NCBI GenBank assembly: GCA_024641135.1
Contig: JAHEDS010000019.1
Location: 1 to 36,598 of the forward strand
Direction of reading: 5' to 3'
Source: Flavobacteriales bacterium
GTDB lineage: Bacteria > Bacteroidota > Bacteroidia > Flavobacteriales > Flavobacteriaceae
DNA: 36,598 nucleotides
In this document: positions 8,747-17,935 of the stretch, piece after piece
How the letters are laid out: each line of letters begins with the position of its first letter
Position numbering within the stretch: position 1 is the first letter of the stretch
The notes under the pieces: model-generated
Told to the model about the DNA's origin: nothing
Database searches by the model: none
The model's input: only the letters and a program-made list of their open reading frames with translations
Translations under genes and position numbers: made by a program

Positions 8747-10000
8747 ATGGCATATTTATTTACTTCAGAAAGTGTATCTGAAGGACATCCAGACAAAGTA
8801 GCAGATCAAATTAGTGATGCTTTAATCGACAATTTTTTAGCTTTTGATGTAAATTCCAAAGTAGCTTGTGAAACTTTAGTAACCACAGGTCAGGTAGTAC
8901 TTGCAGGTGAAGTAAAATCGACAACCTACTTGGATGTTCAAAAAATTGCCAGAGATACTATAAACAAAATAGGTTATACCAAGAGTGAATACATGTTTGA
9001 TGGTAATTCATGTGGTATTTTTTCAGCTATTCACGAGCAGTCTGAAGACATTAATCGAGGTGTTGACAGAGCAAACAAAGAACAACAGGGTGCTGGTGAT
9101 CAAGGGATGATGTTTGGTTATGCTACTAACGAAACTGAAAATTATATGCCCTTGGCGTTAGATTTATCCCATCGCATTTTAATTGAGCTTGCCGAATTAA
9201 GAAGAGAAAATAAAGATATTACTTATTTACGTCCAGATTCTAAAAGTCAAGTAACCATAGAATATAGTGATGATAATATTCCTCAACGTATTGATGCCAT
9301 AGTAGTTTCAACGCAACATGATGAGTTTGACGAAGATGAAATTATGCTGGCAAAAATTCGAACAGACATAATTAATATATTAATACCACGTGTAGTCGCT
9401 AAATTGCCAAAACACCTGCAAGAACTATTTAGTGATGACATTATTTATCACATTAATCCAACCGGAAAATTTGTTATTGGAGGCCCTCATGGGGATACAG
9501 GATTAACCGGACGTAAAATAATTGTAGATACATATGGTGGAAAAGGTGCCCATGGTGGAGGTGCATTTTCTGGAAAAGACCCAAGTAAAGTGGATAGAAG
9601 TGCTGCTTATGCTGCCCGCCATATTGCTAAAAATTTGGTTGCCGCAGGTGTTGCTGATGAGATATTAGTGCAAGTATCTTATGCCATTGGTGTGGTTGAG
9701 CCAACTTCTATTTTTGTAGATACCTACGGAACTTGTCCGTTTAACATGACCGATGGGGAAATTGCTAAAGAGGTTTCCAAACTATTTGATATGCGTCCTT
9801 CTGCTATTGAAGAGCGTTTAAAACTACGTGCTCCTATTTACAGTGAAACTGCTTCCTACGGACATTTAGGGCGTCAAAACGAAGTAGTTACGAAAACATT
9901 TACTCAGCCCAACGGGGAATCAATTACACTTGATGTGGAATTATTTACTTGGGAAAAATTGGATTATGTTGATAAAGTAAAAAAAGTATTTCAATTATAA
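8747..10000 (+). CDS. metK: S-adenosylmethionine synthetase
   Basis: Makes S-adenosylmethionine, PPi and Pi from methionine and ATP. 417 residues, longer than the 384 of E. coli MetK but within the normal Bacteroidota size. Signatures in order: [19 protein letters not shown] with the catalytic His14 and metal-binding Asp16, [12 protein letters not shown] (115-126), [12 protein letters not shown] (246-257) and the glycine-rich [19 protein letters not shown] (270-288). Preceded by a SAM-II-type riboswitch in a leader of roughly 130 bases, so end-product control is expected. The PPi released ties its work to the pyrophosphatases found 10 kb downstream. An OYE-family gene follows only 4 bases after its stop. 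Confidence 0.98.
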   Translation: MAYLFTSESVSEGHPDKVADQISDALIDNFLAFDVNSKVACETLVTTGQVVLAGEVKSTTYLDVQKIARDTINKIGYTKSEYMFDGNSCGIFSAIHEQSEDINRGVDRANKEQQGAGDQGMMFGYATNETENYMPLALDLSHRILIELAELRRENKDITYLRPDSKSQVTIEYSDDNIPQRIDAIVVSTQHDEFDEDEIMLAKIRTDIINILIPRVVAKLPKHLQELFSDDIIYHINPTGKFVIGGPHGDTGLTGRKIIVDTYGGKGAHGGGAFSGKDPSKVDRSAAYAARHIAKNLVAAGVADEILVQVSYAIGVVEPTSIFVDTYGTCPFNMTDGEIAKEVSKLFDMRPSAIEERLKLRAPIYSETASYGHLGRQNEVVTKTFTQPNGESITLDVELFTWEKLDYVDKVKKVFQL

Positions 10001-10004
10001 CACA

Positions 10005-11078
10005 ATGAAGAATGCGTCTGAATCTATAAAGTTTGCTTGTGGTGCAACCATGAAAAATAGATTTATGCTCGCACCATTAACTAATACTCAAAGTTTTGAA
10101 AACGGCACTCTTTCTAACGCCGAATTCAATTGGCTTACAATGAGAGCGAAAGGTGGATTTGGACTGGTAATGACCTGTGCATCTCACGTTCAAGAAAACG
10201 GTAAAGGATTTAAAGGCCAACTAGGCATTTTTAATGATATTCAAATTGAAGGTCACAAACGATTAGTAAAAGAAATAAAATCGCAGGGTAGTTTAGCGGT
10301 TGTTCAATTACATCATGCTGGTATGCGGGCACCGAAAGAACTTATAAAACAACAGCCTGTTTGCCCTTCCATAAACGAGGAAACAGATTCTAGAGAACTA
10401 ACATTTGAGGAAACAAAAACAGTAATTGATGCTTTTGTAAAGGCAGCCATCCGTGCTAGAACTTCAGGCTATGATGGTGTTGAAATTCACGGAGCCCACG
10501 GTTATTTATTATGTCAGTTTTTTAGTAAAGAGATTAACAAAAGACAAGATATTTATGGTGGCTCTTTAGAGAACCGGAGCCGCATTTTTTTTGAAATTAT
10601 TGATGGAATTAGGAATGCATGTGGGAGTTCATTTTTAATTGGAGTAAGGTTATCTCCAGAGCGATTTGGGATGGATTTGAAAGAAATAAAAATACTTGCT
10701 CAAAACTTAATCGATTCCAACTTTATAGATTTCCTAGATATCTCTCTCTGGGATTGCTTTAAAATGCCCGATGATTTAAATTATCAAGATAAATCGTTGT
10801 TAGACCATGTTACAAGCTTAAACTTTAAAGACGTAAAATTAACCGTTGCTGGAAAAATAAGCTCAGGACTGGATGTTGATAAAATTTTAAACAGTGAAGT
10901 CGATTTTGTAACTATTGGAAGATCAGCTATTTTACATCATAATTTTCCAAATCTTGTAATAGAAGACCCCAATTTCATACCTCAATCATTGCCTGTAAGT
11001 GAATCCTATTTAAAAAAGGAAGGTCTTAGTGATGACTTCATCACTTATATGAAACGTTGGCCAAATTTTGTTCAATAA
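10005..11078 (+). CDS. Old Yellow Enzyme family NAD(P)H:flavin oxidoreductase
   Basis: 357 residues forming a single FMN-binding TIM barrel (PF00724). RFMLAPLTNTQSFENGTLSNAE is the N-terminal FMN segment, VQLHHAGMRAP the second strand region, and GVEIHGAHGYLLCQFFSKEINKRQDIYGGSLENRSRI (about 160-196) is the family's strongest signature. VTIGRSAILHH (about 303-313) is the late phosphate-binding stretch. It lacks the C-terminal Fe-S/FAD part of 2,4-dienoyl-CoA reductases, so it is a stand-alone ene-reductase-like enzyme. Where class III enzymes such as YqjM have a Cys after the FMN proline, Thr is found here. Physiological substrate unknown. The 4-base gap to metK makes co-transcription, and hence indirect SAM control, likely. 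Confidence 0.88.
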   Translation: MKNASESIKFACGATMKNRFMLAPLTNTQSFENGTLSNAEFNWLTMRAKGGFGLVMTCASHVQENGKGFKGQLGIFNDIQIEGHKRLVKEIKSQGSLAVVQLHHAGMRAPKELIKQQPVCPSINEETDSRELTFEETKTVIDAFVKAAIRARTSGYDGVEIHGAHGYLLCQFFSKEINKRQDIYGGSLENRSRIFFEIIDGIRNACGSSFLIGVRLSPERFGMDLKEIKILAQNLIDSNFIDFLDISLWDCFKMPDDLNYQDKSLLDHVTSLNFKDVKLTVAGKISSGLDVDKILNSEVDFVTIGRSAILHHNFPNLVIEDPNFIPQSLPVSESYLKKEGLSDDFITYMKRWPNFVQ

Positions 11079-11409
11079 AATATACTTTTAGATTAGATAT
11101 GTTGAAGAGATTTTTTAGAAAATTTGTAAATAAATCTGATTGATTATCATCTTATCATGTATAAATTGGGCGCCGCTATAATATTCAACGGTGATAATGT
11201 TTAAAATCTTTCAACTTCAATAGCTCCTGATAATAACTTAAAATTAATGTTGGGTTATGCATTTTAATTGAATAAAATTATGACTTGTGTTTTTTATAAA
11301 TCAAAAATATTAACAAGCTAACTCACCTCTTTACTGATAATTACAACAAATATTAATTTTAAATACAATTCTATTATCTTTATAATTTAAATTAGAATTT
11401 ATCCTTATT
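11079..11409. other. Intergenic region before nagB with several dyads
   Basis: 331 bases with no convincing gene. It holds the structured element at 11101-11215, an A+T-only dyad TTAAAAT/ATTTTAA (around 11239-11265), and close to nagB an inverted repeat AATTCTA (11367-11373) / TAGAATT (11393-11399) enclosing a small TTAT-CTTT-ATAA hairpin and ending 10 bases before the ATG. No perfect TAnnTTTG promoter was found for nagB, and no GlcNAc-type operator was recognised. Confidence 0.45.
11101..11215 (+). other. Predicted structured RNA element, unrecognised
   Basis: Outer helix: GTTGAA (11101-11106) with TTCAAC (11210-11215), continuing after a small bulge as GATTTT (11109-11114) with AAAATC (11203-11208). 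Inner helix: ATTATCATC (11143-11151) with GGTGATAAT (11190-11198), 9 pairs including one G-U. The 38-base apical part holds the only G+C-rich spot of this intergenic region (GGGCGCCGC, 11168-11176). A weak promoter (TTG at 11057, 23 bases, TACTTTTA at 11083) would start RNA just before the helix. No known riboswitch or ribozyme class was recognised. Confidence 0.35.
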
Positions 11410-13350
11410 ATGAGCTTATTTGATAAAAACAACTGGAAATTATCTCCCTTTTCAAAAAGGGAAAAAATTCACACTGAGGTATTTGAGAATTCTGAAGAAG
11501 CTTCCAAATTAATTGCGAAGGAAATAGCCCAAACAATTAGAGAAAAAGAAACAAAAGGAAAACTATGCGTTTTAGGTTTAGCAACTGGATCTTCTCCATT
11601 AGGCGTATATAAAGAACTCATTAGACTGCATAAAGAAGAAAGTCTTAGCTTTAAAAATGTTGTATCATTTAACCTAGATGAGTACTATCCAATACAGCCA
11701 AATGAGCTTCAAAGTTACGTTAGGTTTATGCATGAGCAATTATTTGATTATATTGATATAAAGCCTGAAAATATACACATTCCTGATGGCACCATTTCAA
11801 AAGATAAAATTTTAGAATATTGTAATAATTACGAAAAGAAAATTGCAAAATTTGGAGGAATCGACCTTCAGCTTTTAGGAATTGGAAGGACAGGCCATGT
11901 TGGTTTTAATGAACCTGGATCTTCAGCAGATTCAACTACACGATTAATAAATCTAGACCATATAACAAGGGTCGACGCTGCCAGTGATTTTTATGGAGAA
12001 GAAAGTGTTCCTATAAAAGCAATAACCATGGGTGTAGGAACAATTTTGAGTGCTAAACGAATTATTTTAATGGCATGGGGCGAGGGAAAATCTGAAATCA
12101 TTAAAAAAACAATTGAAGGGGACATCGTATCACATGTACCGGCAACCATACTTCAAAAACATCCTAACACCACATTTATTTTAGATATAGGTGCGGCGGC
12201 AGAGTTATCAAGAATAGCTACTCCTTGGATACTAGGTCCTGTTGAATGGGATGAGCAAACCATAAAAAGAGCTGTTATTTGGCTGAGTAAAACATTAAAA
12301 AAGCCTATTTTAAAATTAACTGACCGAGAATACTCCAATCATGGAATGAGTGATTTAATTATTGAAGACGGTCCTGCCTATAATATTAATATTAAAATAT
12401 TTAATCTTTTACAGCATACTATCACTGGTTGGCCAGGAGGCAAGCCTAATGTTGATGATAGTAATCGACCAGAAAGAGCAAATCCAGCTAAAAAAAGAGT
12501 TATTATTTTTAGTCCGCACCCTGATGACGATGTTATTTCTATGGGAGGAACCTTTATTCGATTGGTTGACCAAGGACATGAAGTTCATGTTGCCTATCAA
12601 ACCTCAGGAAATATTGCTGTATTTGATGATGATGTTATTCGCTTCGCTGATTTTGCCGTTGACATTGAAAAAAATATTGGCTTAAAAATGAATGATGGTG
12701 AAGAGTCGCTATATCATCGTGTAAAACAGTCTATCAAAAATAAACATAAAGGAGAAGTCGATTCGGATGAAATTCTTTTGATTAAAGGTTTAATAAGAAG
12801 AAGTGAAGCGCGTGCAGGCTGTAGATATGTTGGAATACCAGATAATCACATACATTTTTTAGATTTACCGTTTTACGAAACAGGTGTTGTTAAGAAAAAA
12901 CCTATTAGTCCAGAAGACATTAAAATTACTTTAGATTTAATAAAAAAAATTAAACCACATCAAATTTATGTTGCTGGTGATCTTTCTGATCCTCATGGAA
13001 CACATAGAGTATGTCTATCTATTATTTATCAAGCTTTAGACCTACTAAAAAATGAAGATTTTATAAAAGATTGCTGGGTTTGGGTTTATCGCGGAGCTTG
13101 GCAAGAATGGCCTATAGATGAAATTGAAATGGCTATACCTCTTAGCCCAGAAGAATTATTAAGAAAAAGAAAAGCCATTTTTAAGCATCAATCACAAAAG
13201 GATTCTGCACTATTTCCAGGAAATGATGAACGCGAATTCTGGATAAGAGCGGAAGACAGAAATAAGAATACTGCCGATACTTACAATAAATTAGGACTTG
13301 CAGAATATGAAGCCATGGAAGCTTTTAAACGATACCATTTTATAAAATAA
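11410..13350 (+). CDS. nagB: Glucosamine-6-phosphate deaminase fused to a PIG-L/LmbE deacetylase domain
   Basis: 646 residues with two enzymes in one chain. The N-terminal NagB domain (about 20-285) has LGLATGSSPLGVYKEL, the base-bearing NLDEYY (Asp90, E. coli Asp72) and GIGRTGHVGFNEPGSS with His163 and Glu168 (E. coli His143 and Glu148). The place of E. coli Asp141 is taken by Thr161. After a linker, the PIG-L domain (about 362-600) has the zinc and base motif HPDDD (370-374) and the later zinc motif DPHGTH (527-532). NagB turns glucosamine-6-P into fructose-6-P and ammonia, and PIG-L enzymes remove N-acetyl groups from glucosamine derivatives. A deacetylase-deaminase tandem for GlcNAc-6-P is the natural inference but is not shown by sequence. 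Long NagB forms like this occur in other Bacteroidota. Confidence 0.88.
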   Translation: MSLFDKNNWKLSPFSKREKIHTEVFENSEEASKLIAKEIAQTIREKETKGKLCVLGLATGSSPLGVYKELIRLHKEESLSFKNVVSFNLDEYYPIQPNELQSYVRFMHEQLFDYIDIKPENIHIPDGTISKDKILEYCNNYEKKIAKFGGIDLQLLGIGRTGHVGFNEPGSSADSTTRLINLDHITRVDAASDFYGEESVPIKAITMGVGTILSAKRIILMAWGEGKSEIIKKTIEGDIVSHVPATILQKHPNTTFILDIGAAAELSRIATPWILGPVEWDEQTIKRAVIWLSKTLKKPILKLTDREYSNHGMSDLIIEDGPAYNINIKIFNLLQHTITGWPGGKPNVDDSNRPERANPAKKRVIIFSPHPDDDVISMGGTFIRLVDQGHEVHVAYQTSGNIAVFDDDVIRFADFAVDIEKNIGLKMNDGEESLYHRVKQSIKNKHKGEVDSDEILLIKGLIRRSEARAGCRYVGIPDNHIHFLDLPFYETGVVKKKPISPEDIKITLDLIKKIKPHQIYVAGDLSDPHGTHRVCLSIIYQALDLLKNEDFIKDCWVWVYRGAWQEWPIDEIEMAIPLSPEELLRKRKAIFKHQSQKDSALFPGNDEREFWIRAEDRNKNTADTYNKLGLAEYEAMEAFKRYHFIK

Positions 13351-13374
13351 TAGCACAGATAATATTATTATTTA

Positions 13375-16077
13375 CTACAACTCATAACGCACTCTAAACG
13401 ATACAAAACGTGGCTGTATAAATGTTTCAGATAATGAAACAGAAATATCATTAGCGCTATTTCTAATCTTAGAATCAATATTTAATAAGTTAGATGCTCT
13501 TATTTCGTATTCCCATTTACTGTCTTTATCTTTTCTGTATGACAATGAAGCATTCCATGTTTGGAAAGAATCACTATCTCCACCTTTTAAACTTTGACGG
13601 TTATAGGCATAATCCGTTTTAAAAGTGACTGAATCCCATATATAAGCATCAAAATCTACAGTTGGTGCATTGGTATAAAACGTTGTTTTACTGGTTCCTT
13701 GATTATTAATTGTCACACTATATCGATACACAAAACTCACGTTTGGAGCTACCTTAAAATTAGTACGCAAACCAGGTGAATAAGATTGAGTAAATCCTTC
13801 ATTAACAGATTGTCTTCCCTGTATAAACTGATTAATTTTGCTATAGTTGAAATTTGCGTTTAAAGTCCCTCTTAGTTTTCCAAAAGTACGTTGTATTCTG
13901 CCAAAAGCATTAACACTTTCATCGGCAAAATTTGAATTAAAAAAAGTACTGGTTCTAATAACATTTTCAAAATCAGTTAATTGTCTAATCTGATCAATAT
14001 TCTTAGAATAGGCCACGCGTGCAAATACATTAGTATAGTTAAAAAGATTAAAACTACTATAAAACAAACTTAAATTATGTGATAATGCATTTTGTAAATC
14101 TGGATTACCATATTGAATACTATTGAAATTGTTTAAAATTAATCCTTGTGCTAACCTTGTTACATCAGTAAACTGATTACGCATATTATAGTTAAAGGTT
14201 AAACTTTCGCTCTTTTTAAACTGAATGCGCGTTTCAAAATCTGGTAATATCCTGAAAAAATTGTCTTTTATATCTTCACCAAATTGCCTGTTTTTATTTC
14301 CATAGGAATGAGCAGAAAAACCTGGTCTAAAAGTAAATTTACCTGATTTTAGAGTATAATGAACTCCTAAATACACATCACTAAAATTGTACTGAATATC
14401 ATTTGTAGCACGTCCATTATTGAAAGTAGGTGTAGGATTAAATATGGAGCCATCATCAAGGAATTGAAAGATATTAGAATTGAAGTCTTGTCGGCTTAAT
14501 ATGGTACCCAAAGTGAAGTTGAGATTGCTTTTTGCATTAAGAATATTATAATAATCAAGTTTGGCGTCTAATTGATTCGATTTTATTCGCCTATTTTGTC
14601 CAATATCATAGCCTGATTGAAAGCCATCTAAACCTAAAGCATCGGCTGTTGTTGCATAATTGGTTTTGTCTTCTATAAAGGCATTATAAAACGGATCTTC
14701 ATCTTGTAAGAGATGTTGCGCTTCAAAAGCAAATATATTAGTATCATTTAAAGTATAGTAATAATTGATGTTTTGATTAATACTATATGGAGTGTTTTCC
14801 TCAAACTGATTAGTATTTCCTAAAACCGATGAGGAAAAAATTTGATCTTGAGAGTCCTTGGAAATTCTACCTAAAACATCATAATCCAATTGATTGTTCA
14901 CATTGGGTTTATAAGTAGAACTTAATTTTAACAAACCTTGATTAGATTTTTCATTACTGGTTTGTTCCGTTCTTTCATCTGGAATACCCTGATCAGAATC
15001 TGTATATCGCTTAAAATTAATTTCTTTGGAAGTAATACGACTGCTATTGTAAATAGCAAATCCACTAATATCCAAAGCCTGATTTGGTGAGTAACTAAAA
15101 TTCGTTGCTCCCAATTTATTTTCAACCTCAAGGGCATCGTTTTCTCTTGTTAAAAAATTAAGGGCATTACTTCCCAAATTAAGATTGGTTCCGCTGCTTT
15201 GGCTTGGCGCTCTAAAACCACCACCAAAACCCCTAATATCCTGACGTGTTAATGACGCTTCACCGGTGTTATTTAAATCGCCAATAAAATTCAGGCTGAA
15301 TTTTGGACTGTAATAAAACATTTTTGGTTGTGCCAAATAAAGCTCATTATCTGGAGACTTACCAGCACCAACTGTAACATTACCAAACCAGAAATTTTCT
15401 TTACCTTCCTTAAGTTTGATATTCATTGCTACATTATCTTGGTTATTTGTTACTCCACTTAACTGGCCAACTTCAGAATAATTCCTTAGTACTTGTATTT
15501 TATCTACTGCGTTTGATGGAATATTCTTGGTTGCTAATTTGGTATCACCATCAAAAAAATCCTTTCCATTAACCATTAATTTATTTACCACCTTACCTTC
15601 AACTTCTATTTGCCCATCAGCATTAATTTCTACTCCAGGCAGATTTTTAATAACGTCTTCAAGTTTTCTTTCAGAACCATTTTTAAAAGAGTCTGCATTA
15701 TATATCAGCGTATCTCCTCTCACTATTACCGGCATTTCGTAAGTAAGTTCTACTTCATCTAATACATTGTCAGATATCAAGGAAAAATCTTTATTTATAT
15801 CTTCTTCTTTAACAGCAATGGTTTCCTTAAATGTTTTCATACCAATATAACTTACTTGTAAGGAATAGGTGGCATTTTTTGATAATGCCAGCTTAAAAAC
15901 ACCCTCATGATTAGTTATTGCATAAGATTCTAAAGCTTGTGTTTCTTCATTTATGGCAATAATATTTGCCAACTCTAATGGACTTCCTATACTATCCCTT
16001 ACTACTCCTTGTAGTTTAATTTGGGCAAAAGAGATATTAGCAAAACTAAGTAGCATTAAAAAAATAAAATTCTTCAT
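13375..16077 (-). CDS. TonB-receptor-like outer-membrane beta-barrel protein with carboxypeptidase-like regulatory domain
   Basis: 900 residues. Signal peptide 1-18 (cleavage after SFA). A carboxypeptidase-regulatory-like beta domain (about 20-100: LQGVVRDSIGSPLELANII ... YIGMKTF) precedes a plug-like segment (about 115-200: VRGDTLIYNADSFKNG, LEDVIKNLPGVEI, MVNGKDFFDGD). The rest is barrel-type sequence with alternating aromatic strands, of the OMP_b-brl_3 kind, ending in VRYEL. These proteins sit in the outer membrane. The cargo is unknown, and no SusD-like partner is present, which argues against polysaccharide uptake. It is the last gene behind two GLPGLI genes (48-base gap), a common pairing in Flavobacteriaceae. 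It ends convergently with nagB, 24 bases apart. Confidence 0.85.
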   Translation of the reverse strand: MKNFIFLMLLSFANISFAQIKLQGVVRDSIGSPLELANIIAINEETQALESYAITNHEGVFKLALSKNATYSLQVSYIGMKTFKETIAVKEEDINKDFSLISDNVLDEVELTYEMPVIVRGDTLIYNADSFKNGSERKLEDVIKNLPGVEINADGQIEVEGKVVNKLMVNGKDFFDGDTKLATKNIPSNAVDKIQVLRNYSEVGQLSGVTNNQDNVAMNIKLKEGKENFWFGNVTVGAGKSPDNELYLAQPKMFYYSPKFSLNFIGDLNNTGEASLTRQDIRGFGGGFRAPSQSSGTNLNLGSNALNFLTRENDALEVENKLGATNFSYSPNQALDISGFAIYNSSRITSKEINFKRYTDSDQGIPDERTEQTSNEKSNQGLLKLSSTYKPNVNNQLDYDVLGRISKDSQDQIFSSSVLGNTNQFEENTPYSINQNINYYYTLNDTNIFAFEAQHLLQDEDPFYNAFIEDKTNYATTADALGLDGFQSGYDIGQNRRIKSNQLDAKLDYYNILNAKSNLNFTLGTILSRQDFNSNIFQFLDDGSIFNPTPTFNNGRATNDIQYNFSDVYLGVHYTLKSGKFTFRPGFSAHSYGNKNRQFGEDIKDNFFRILPDFETRIQFKKSESLTFNYNMRNQFTDVTRLAQGLILNNFNSIQYGNPDLQNALSHNLSLFYSSFNLFNYTNVFARVAYSKNIDQIRQLTDFENVIRTSTFFNSNFADESVNAFGRIQRTFGKLRGTLNANFNYSKINQFIQGRQSVNEGFTQSYSPGLRTNFKVAPNVSFVYRYSVTINNQGTSKTTFYTNAPTVDFDAYIWDSVTFKTDYAYNRQSLKGGDSDSFQTWNASLSYRKDKDSKWEYEIRASNLLNIDSKIRNSANDISVSLSETFIQPRFVSFRVRYEL

Positions 16078-16125
16078 GTGGGTTGATTAGTCAGTCAGTT
16101 GATTTTAAAAAGATATATTAGAAAG

Positions 16126-17001
16126 TTAAGGGCGTCTTCCACTATTTCTACCAAGGTTATCTCGCATTTCTTGCATTTTAACAGTAATAATTTCTTGATA
16201 CTCCTTCTTTGTGACTTCTTTACCCTTATCTGGAGCTTCTATTTTAGTTTTTTCTTCTGGATTCATTACAATTTTAGAGCAAAGCAATGTAGTATTATTA
16301 ACGCTAACTTCCAGTATTAAACCTGGAAGTCCCCAATAATCATCTGGGCCTTGACTTACAGGAATCATAGGTGTATACCATGCTTCAATCTCCACCATAT
16401 CACCGTCCTCTTCTACATCTTCTGATTTTTTTATGGCTATTTCATCGGTTTTTATAGAATCAGCATTCTTTTCTACATCATAATTTCTTAATTTATCCCA
16501 AGAAAAATTCCACCAAGAGACATCAAAATCGGCTCTTTTACAAGTCGCTTTAAAACAAGTATAATTTCCTATTTGCTTGGTTTCGGTTCCTATTTTCCAC
16601 TCTAATGTCTGCAACGCTTCTTTTACTAAAAACTGTTTGCCATAAAATTCTTGATCCTGTACAAAAGAATTAGTCTTCACATTTTTGTATAGTGGTCCTG
16701 GTGTAAAATTACTTCCCCAGGTATCTGTGGCTCCTGAAAGGGCATCCAATTTATCATCTTCTTTATAAATCGATTCTTCCTTATTAAAGGTCAAAACAAA
16801 GGTTTTCTCTAATCTATTTTTTAAACGCTCTTCTATTTGCTTTTTTTGTTGTTCGCTCAATCTAGCTCCCCAAGTACCGAGATTCATAGGTGTTTTTGAA
16901 AAATAGTACGCTTTACCTTGAAAATCCTGGGCAAAAGTTACATTGCTCAAAGAGAAAATTAAGACCCCAGAAATAAATATTTTAATAAAATTATTTTTCA
17001 T
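16126..17001 (-). CDS. GLPGLI family protein, second copy
   Basis: 291 residues with an N-terminal signal peptide (about 1-24, ending FAQ). The family hallmark appears as DDYWGLPGLILEVSVNNTTLLCSKIVMNPEEK, and the conserved core MIEIEAWYTPMIPVSQGP precedes it in near-identical form in both copies. Between the core halves is a charged stretch (about 170-200) rich in Asp/Glu/Lys that differs from the paralogue. GLPGLI proteins (TIGR01200) are secreted or periplasmic Bacteroidota proteins of unknown function, often encoded beside TonB-receptor-like barrels, as here. Gap of 43 bases to the upstream copy and 48 bases to the barrel gene. Confidence 0.88.
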   Translation of the reverse strand: MKNNFIKIFISGVLIFSLSNVTFAQDFQGKAYYFSKTPMNLGTWGARLSEQQKKQIEERLKNRLEKTFVLTFNKEESIYKEDDKLDALSGATDTWGSNFTPGPLYKNVKTNSFVQDQEFYGKQFLVKEALQTLEWKIGTETKQIGNYTCFKATCKRADFDVSWWNFSWDKLRNYDVEKNADSIKTDEIAIKKSEDVEEDGDMVEIEAWYTPMIPVSQGPDDYWGLPGLILEVSVNNTTLLCSKIVMNPEEKTKIEAPDKGKEVTKKEYQEIITVKMQEMRDNLGRNSGRRP

Positions 17002-17044
17002 TTTTATTATATAGTAAGTTTATTTAAATAGTTATTGATGCTAC

Positions 17045-17935
17045 TTAACCTCTTGAACGACCATTGTCTCCTCTACCTCTGTTATCTCGCATTTCTTGCA
17101 TTTTTTCAGTAATAATTTCATTATATTCTTTCTTGGTTACAACTTTTCCTTTATCAGGGGCCTCTATTTTAGTTTTTTCTTGTGGATTCATCACAATTTT
17201 AGAACACAGCATGGTTGTATTACCGGCACTAACCTCAAGAATTAAACCAGGCAGTCCCCAATATTCTCCAGGACCTTGACTAACCGGAATCATGGGTGTA
17301 TACCAAGCTTCAATTTCAATCATTTCAATCTCTTCCGCTTTAGGTTCCTCTTTCGTACTTGCAACATCCGTAGTTTTAGTTGAATCAACCTTCCTTTCAG
17401 CATTGTTATCACCTTCTCTCCTCGAATTTCTATTCCAGTTAATCTCAGTAGAAGCTTTAGTTGCCGTAGCTTTAAAACATGTATATTGACCTATTTGTTT
17501 GGATTCTGTTCCCATCTTCCATTCTAATGGTTGCATGTCTTCTTTAATCAAAAATTGCTTCCCAAAGAATTCTTGATCTTGTAAATACGTTTTTGTTTTT
17601 AAATTTTTATATTGTGGACCGGGTGAAAAACTACTTCCCCAAACACTTGGTCCCCTTCCGCCAACTGGTGATTCTAATTTTTCATCTTCAATAAACATAG
17701 ACTCCTCTTTATTAAATGTCAAAACATAAGTTCTTTCTAGCCATTGTTTCATCCGGGCTTCCATTTGTTTTTTTTGTTGCTCATTCAATTGACGACCACC
17801 ACCAAAACGACTCATATCCATTGTGGTTTTTGAAAAATAGTATGCTTTACCCTGAAAATCTTGCGCAAATAAGAATGTGTTGTTAAAAAATAAAAAGGAA
17901 ATGACAAAAAAGGTCTTGAAAATATTTGATTTCAT
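17045..17935 (-). CDS. GLPGLI family protein, first copy
   Basis: 296 residues, signal peptide about 1-24 (LFAQ end), mature part starting DFQGKAYYFSKTT. The signature GEYWGLPGLILEVSAGN lies at about 223-239, followed by TTMLCSKIVMNPQEKTKIEAPDKGK, shared almost word for word with the neighbour. A glycine-rich segment (MSRFGGGRQLNEQQKKQ) and a polar insert at about 163-205 set it apart, and the C-terminus ends in an Arg/Gly-rich tail (RDNRGRGDNGRSRG). It heads a three-gene operon with its paralogue and the outer-membrane barrel. A tandem duplication followed by divergence explains the pair. Function unknown. Confidence 0.88.
   Translation of the reverse strand: MKSNIFKTFFVISFLFFNNTFLFAQDFQGKAYYFSKTTMDMSRFGGGRQLNEQQKKQMEARMKQWLERTYVLTFNKEESMFIEDEKLESPVGGRGPSVWGSSFSPGPQYKNLKTKTYLQDQEFFGKQFLIKEDMQPLEWKMGTESKQIGQYTCFKATATKASTEINWNRNSRREGDNNAERKVDSTKTTDVASTKEEPKAEEIEMIEIEAWYTPMIPVSQGPGEYWGLPGLILEVSAGNTTMLCSKIVMNPQEKTKIEAPDKGKVVTKKEYNEIITEKMQEMRDNRGRGDNGRSRG

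Noticed and set aside
11157-11204. 15-codon frame MYKLGAAIIFNGDNV
   Set aside because: Too short, without a ribosome site, and it falls inside the apical part of the predicted RNA structure.
11160-11230. glmS-type ribozyme suggested by GGCGCC upstream of an amino-sugar gene
   Set aside because: The remaining conserved core of the ribozyme was not found, and the gene is nagB rather than glmS.
12362-12685. 107-codon frame inside nagB and similar antisense frames in other genes
   Set aside because: These overlap well-supported coding sequence in another frame and show no family signature.
16126-17935. Two GLPGLI genes as an assembly duplication
   Set aside because: The copies differ across the insert, tail and signal peptide, so they are diverged paralogues.
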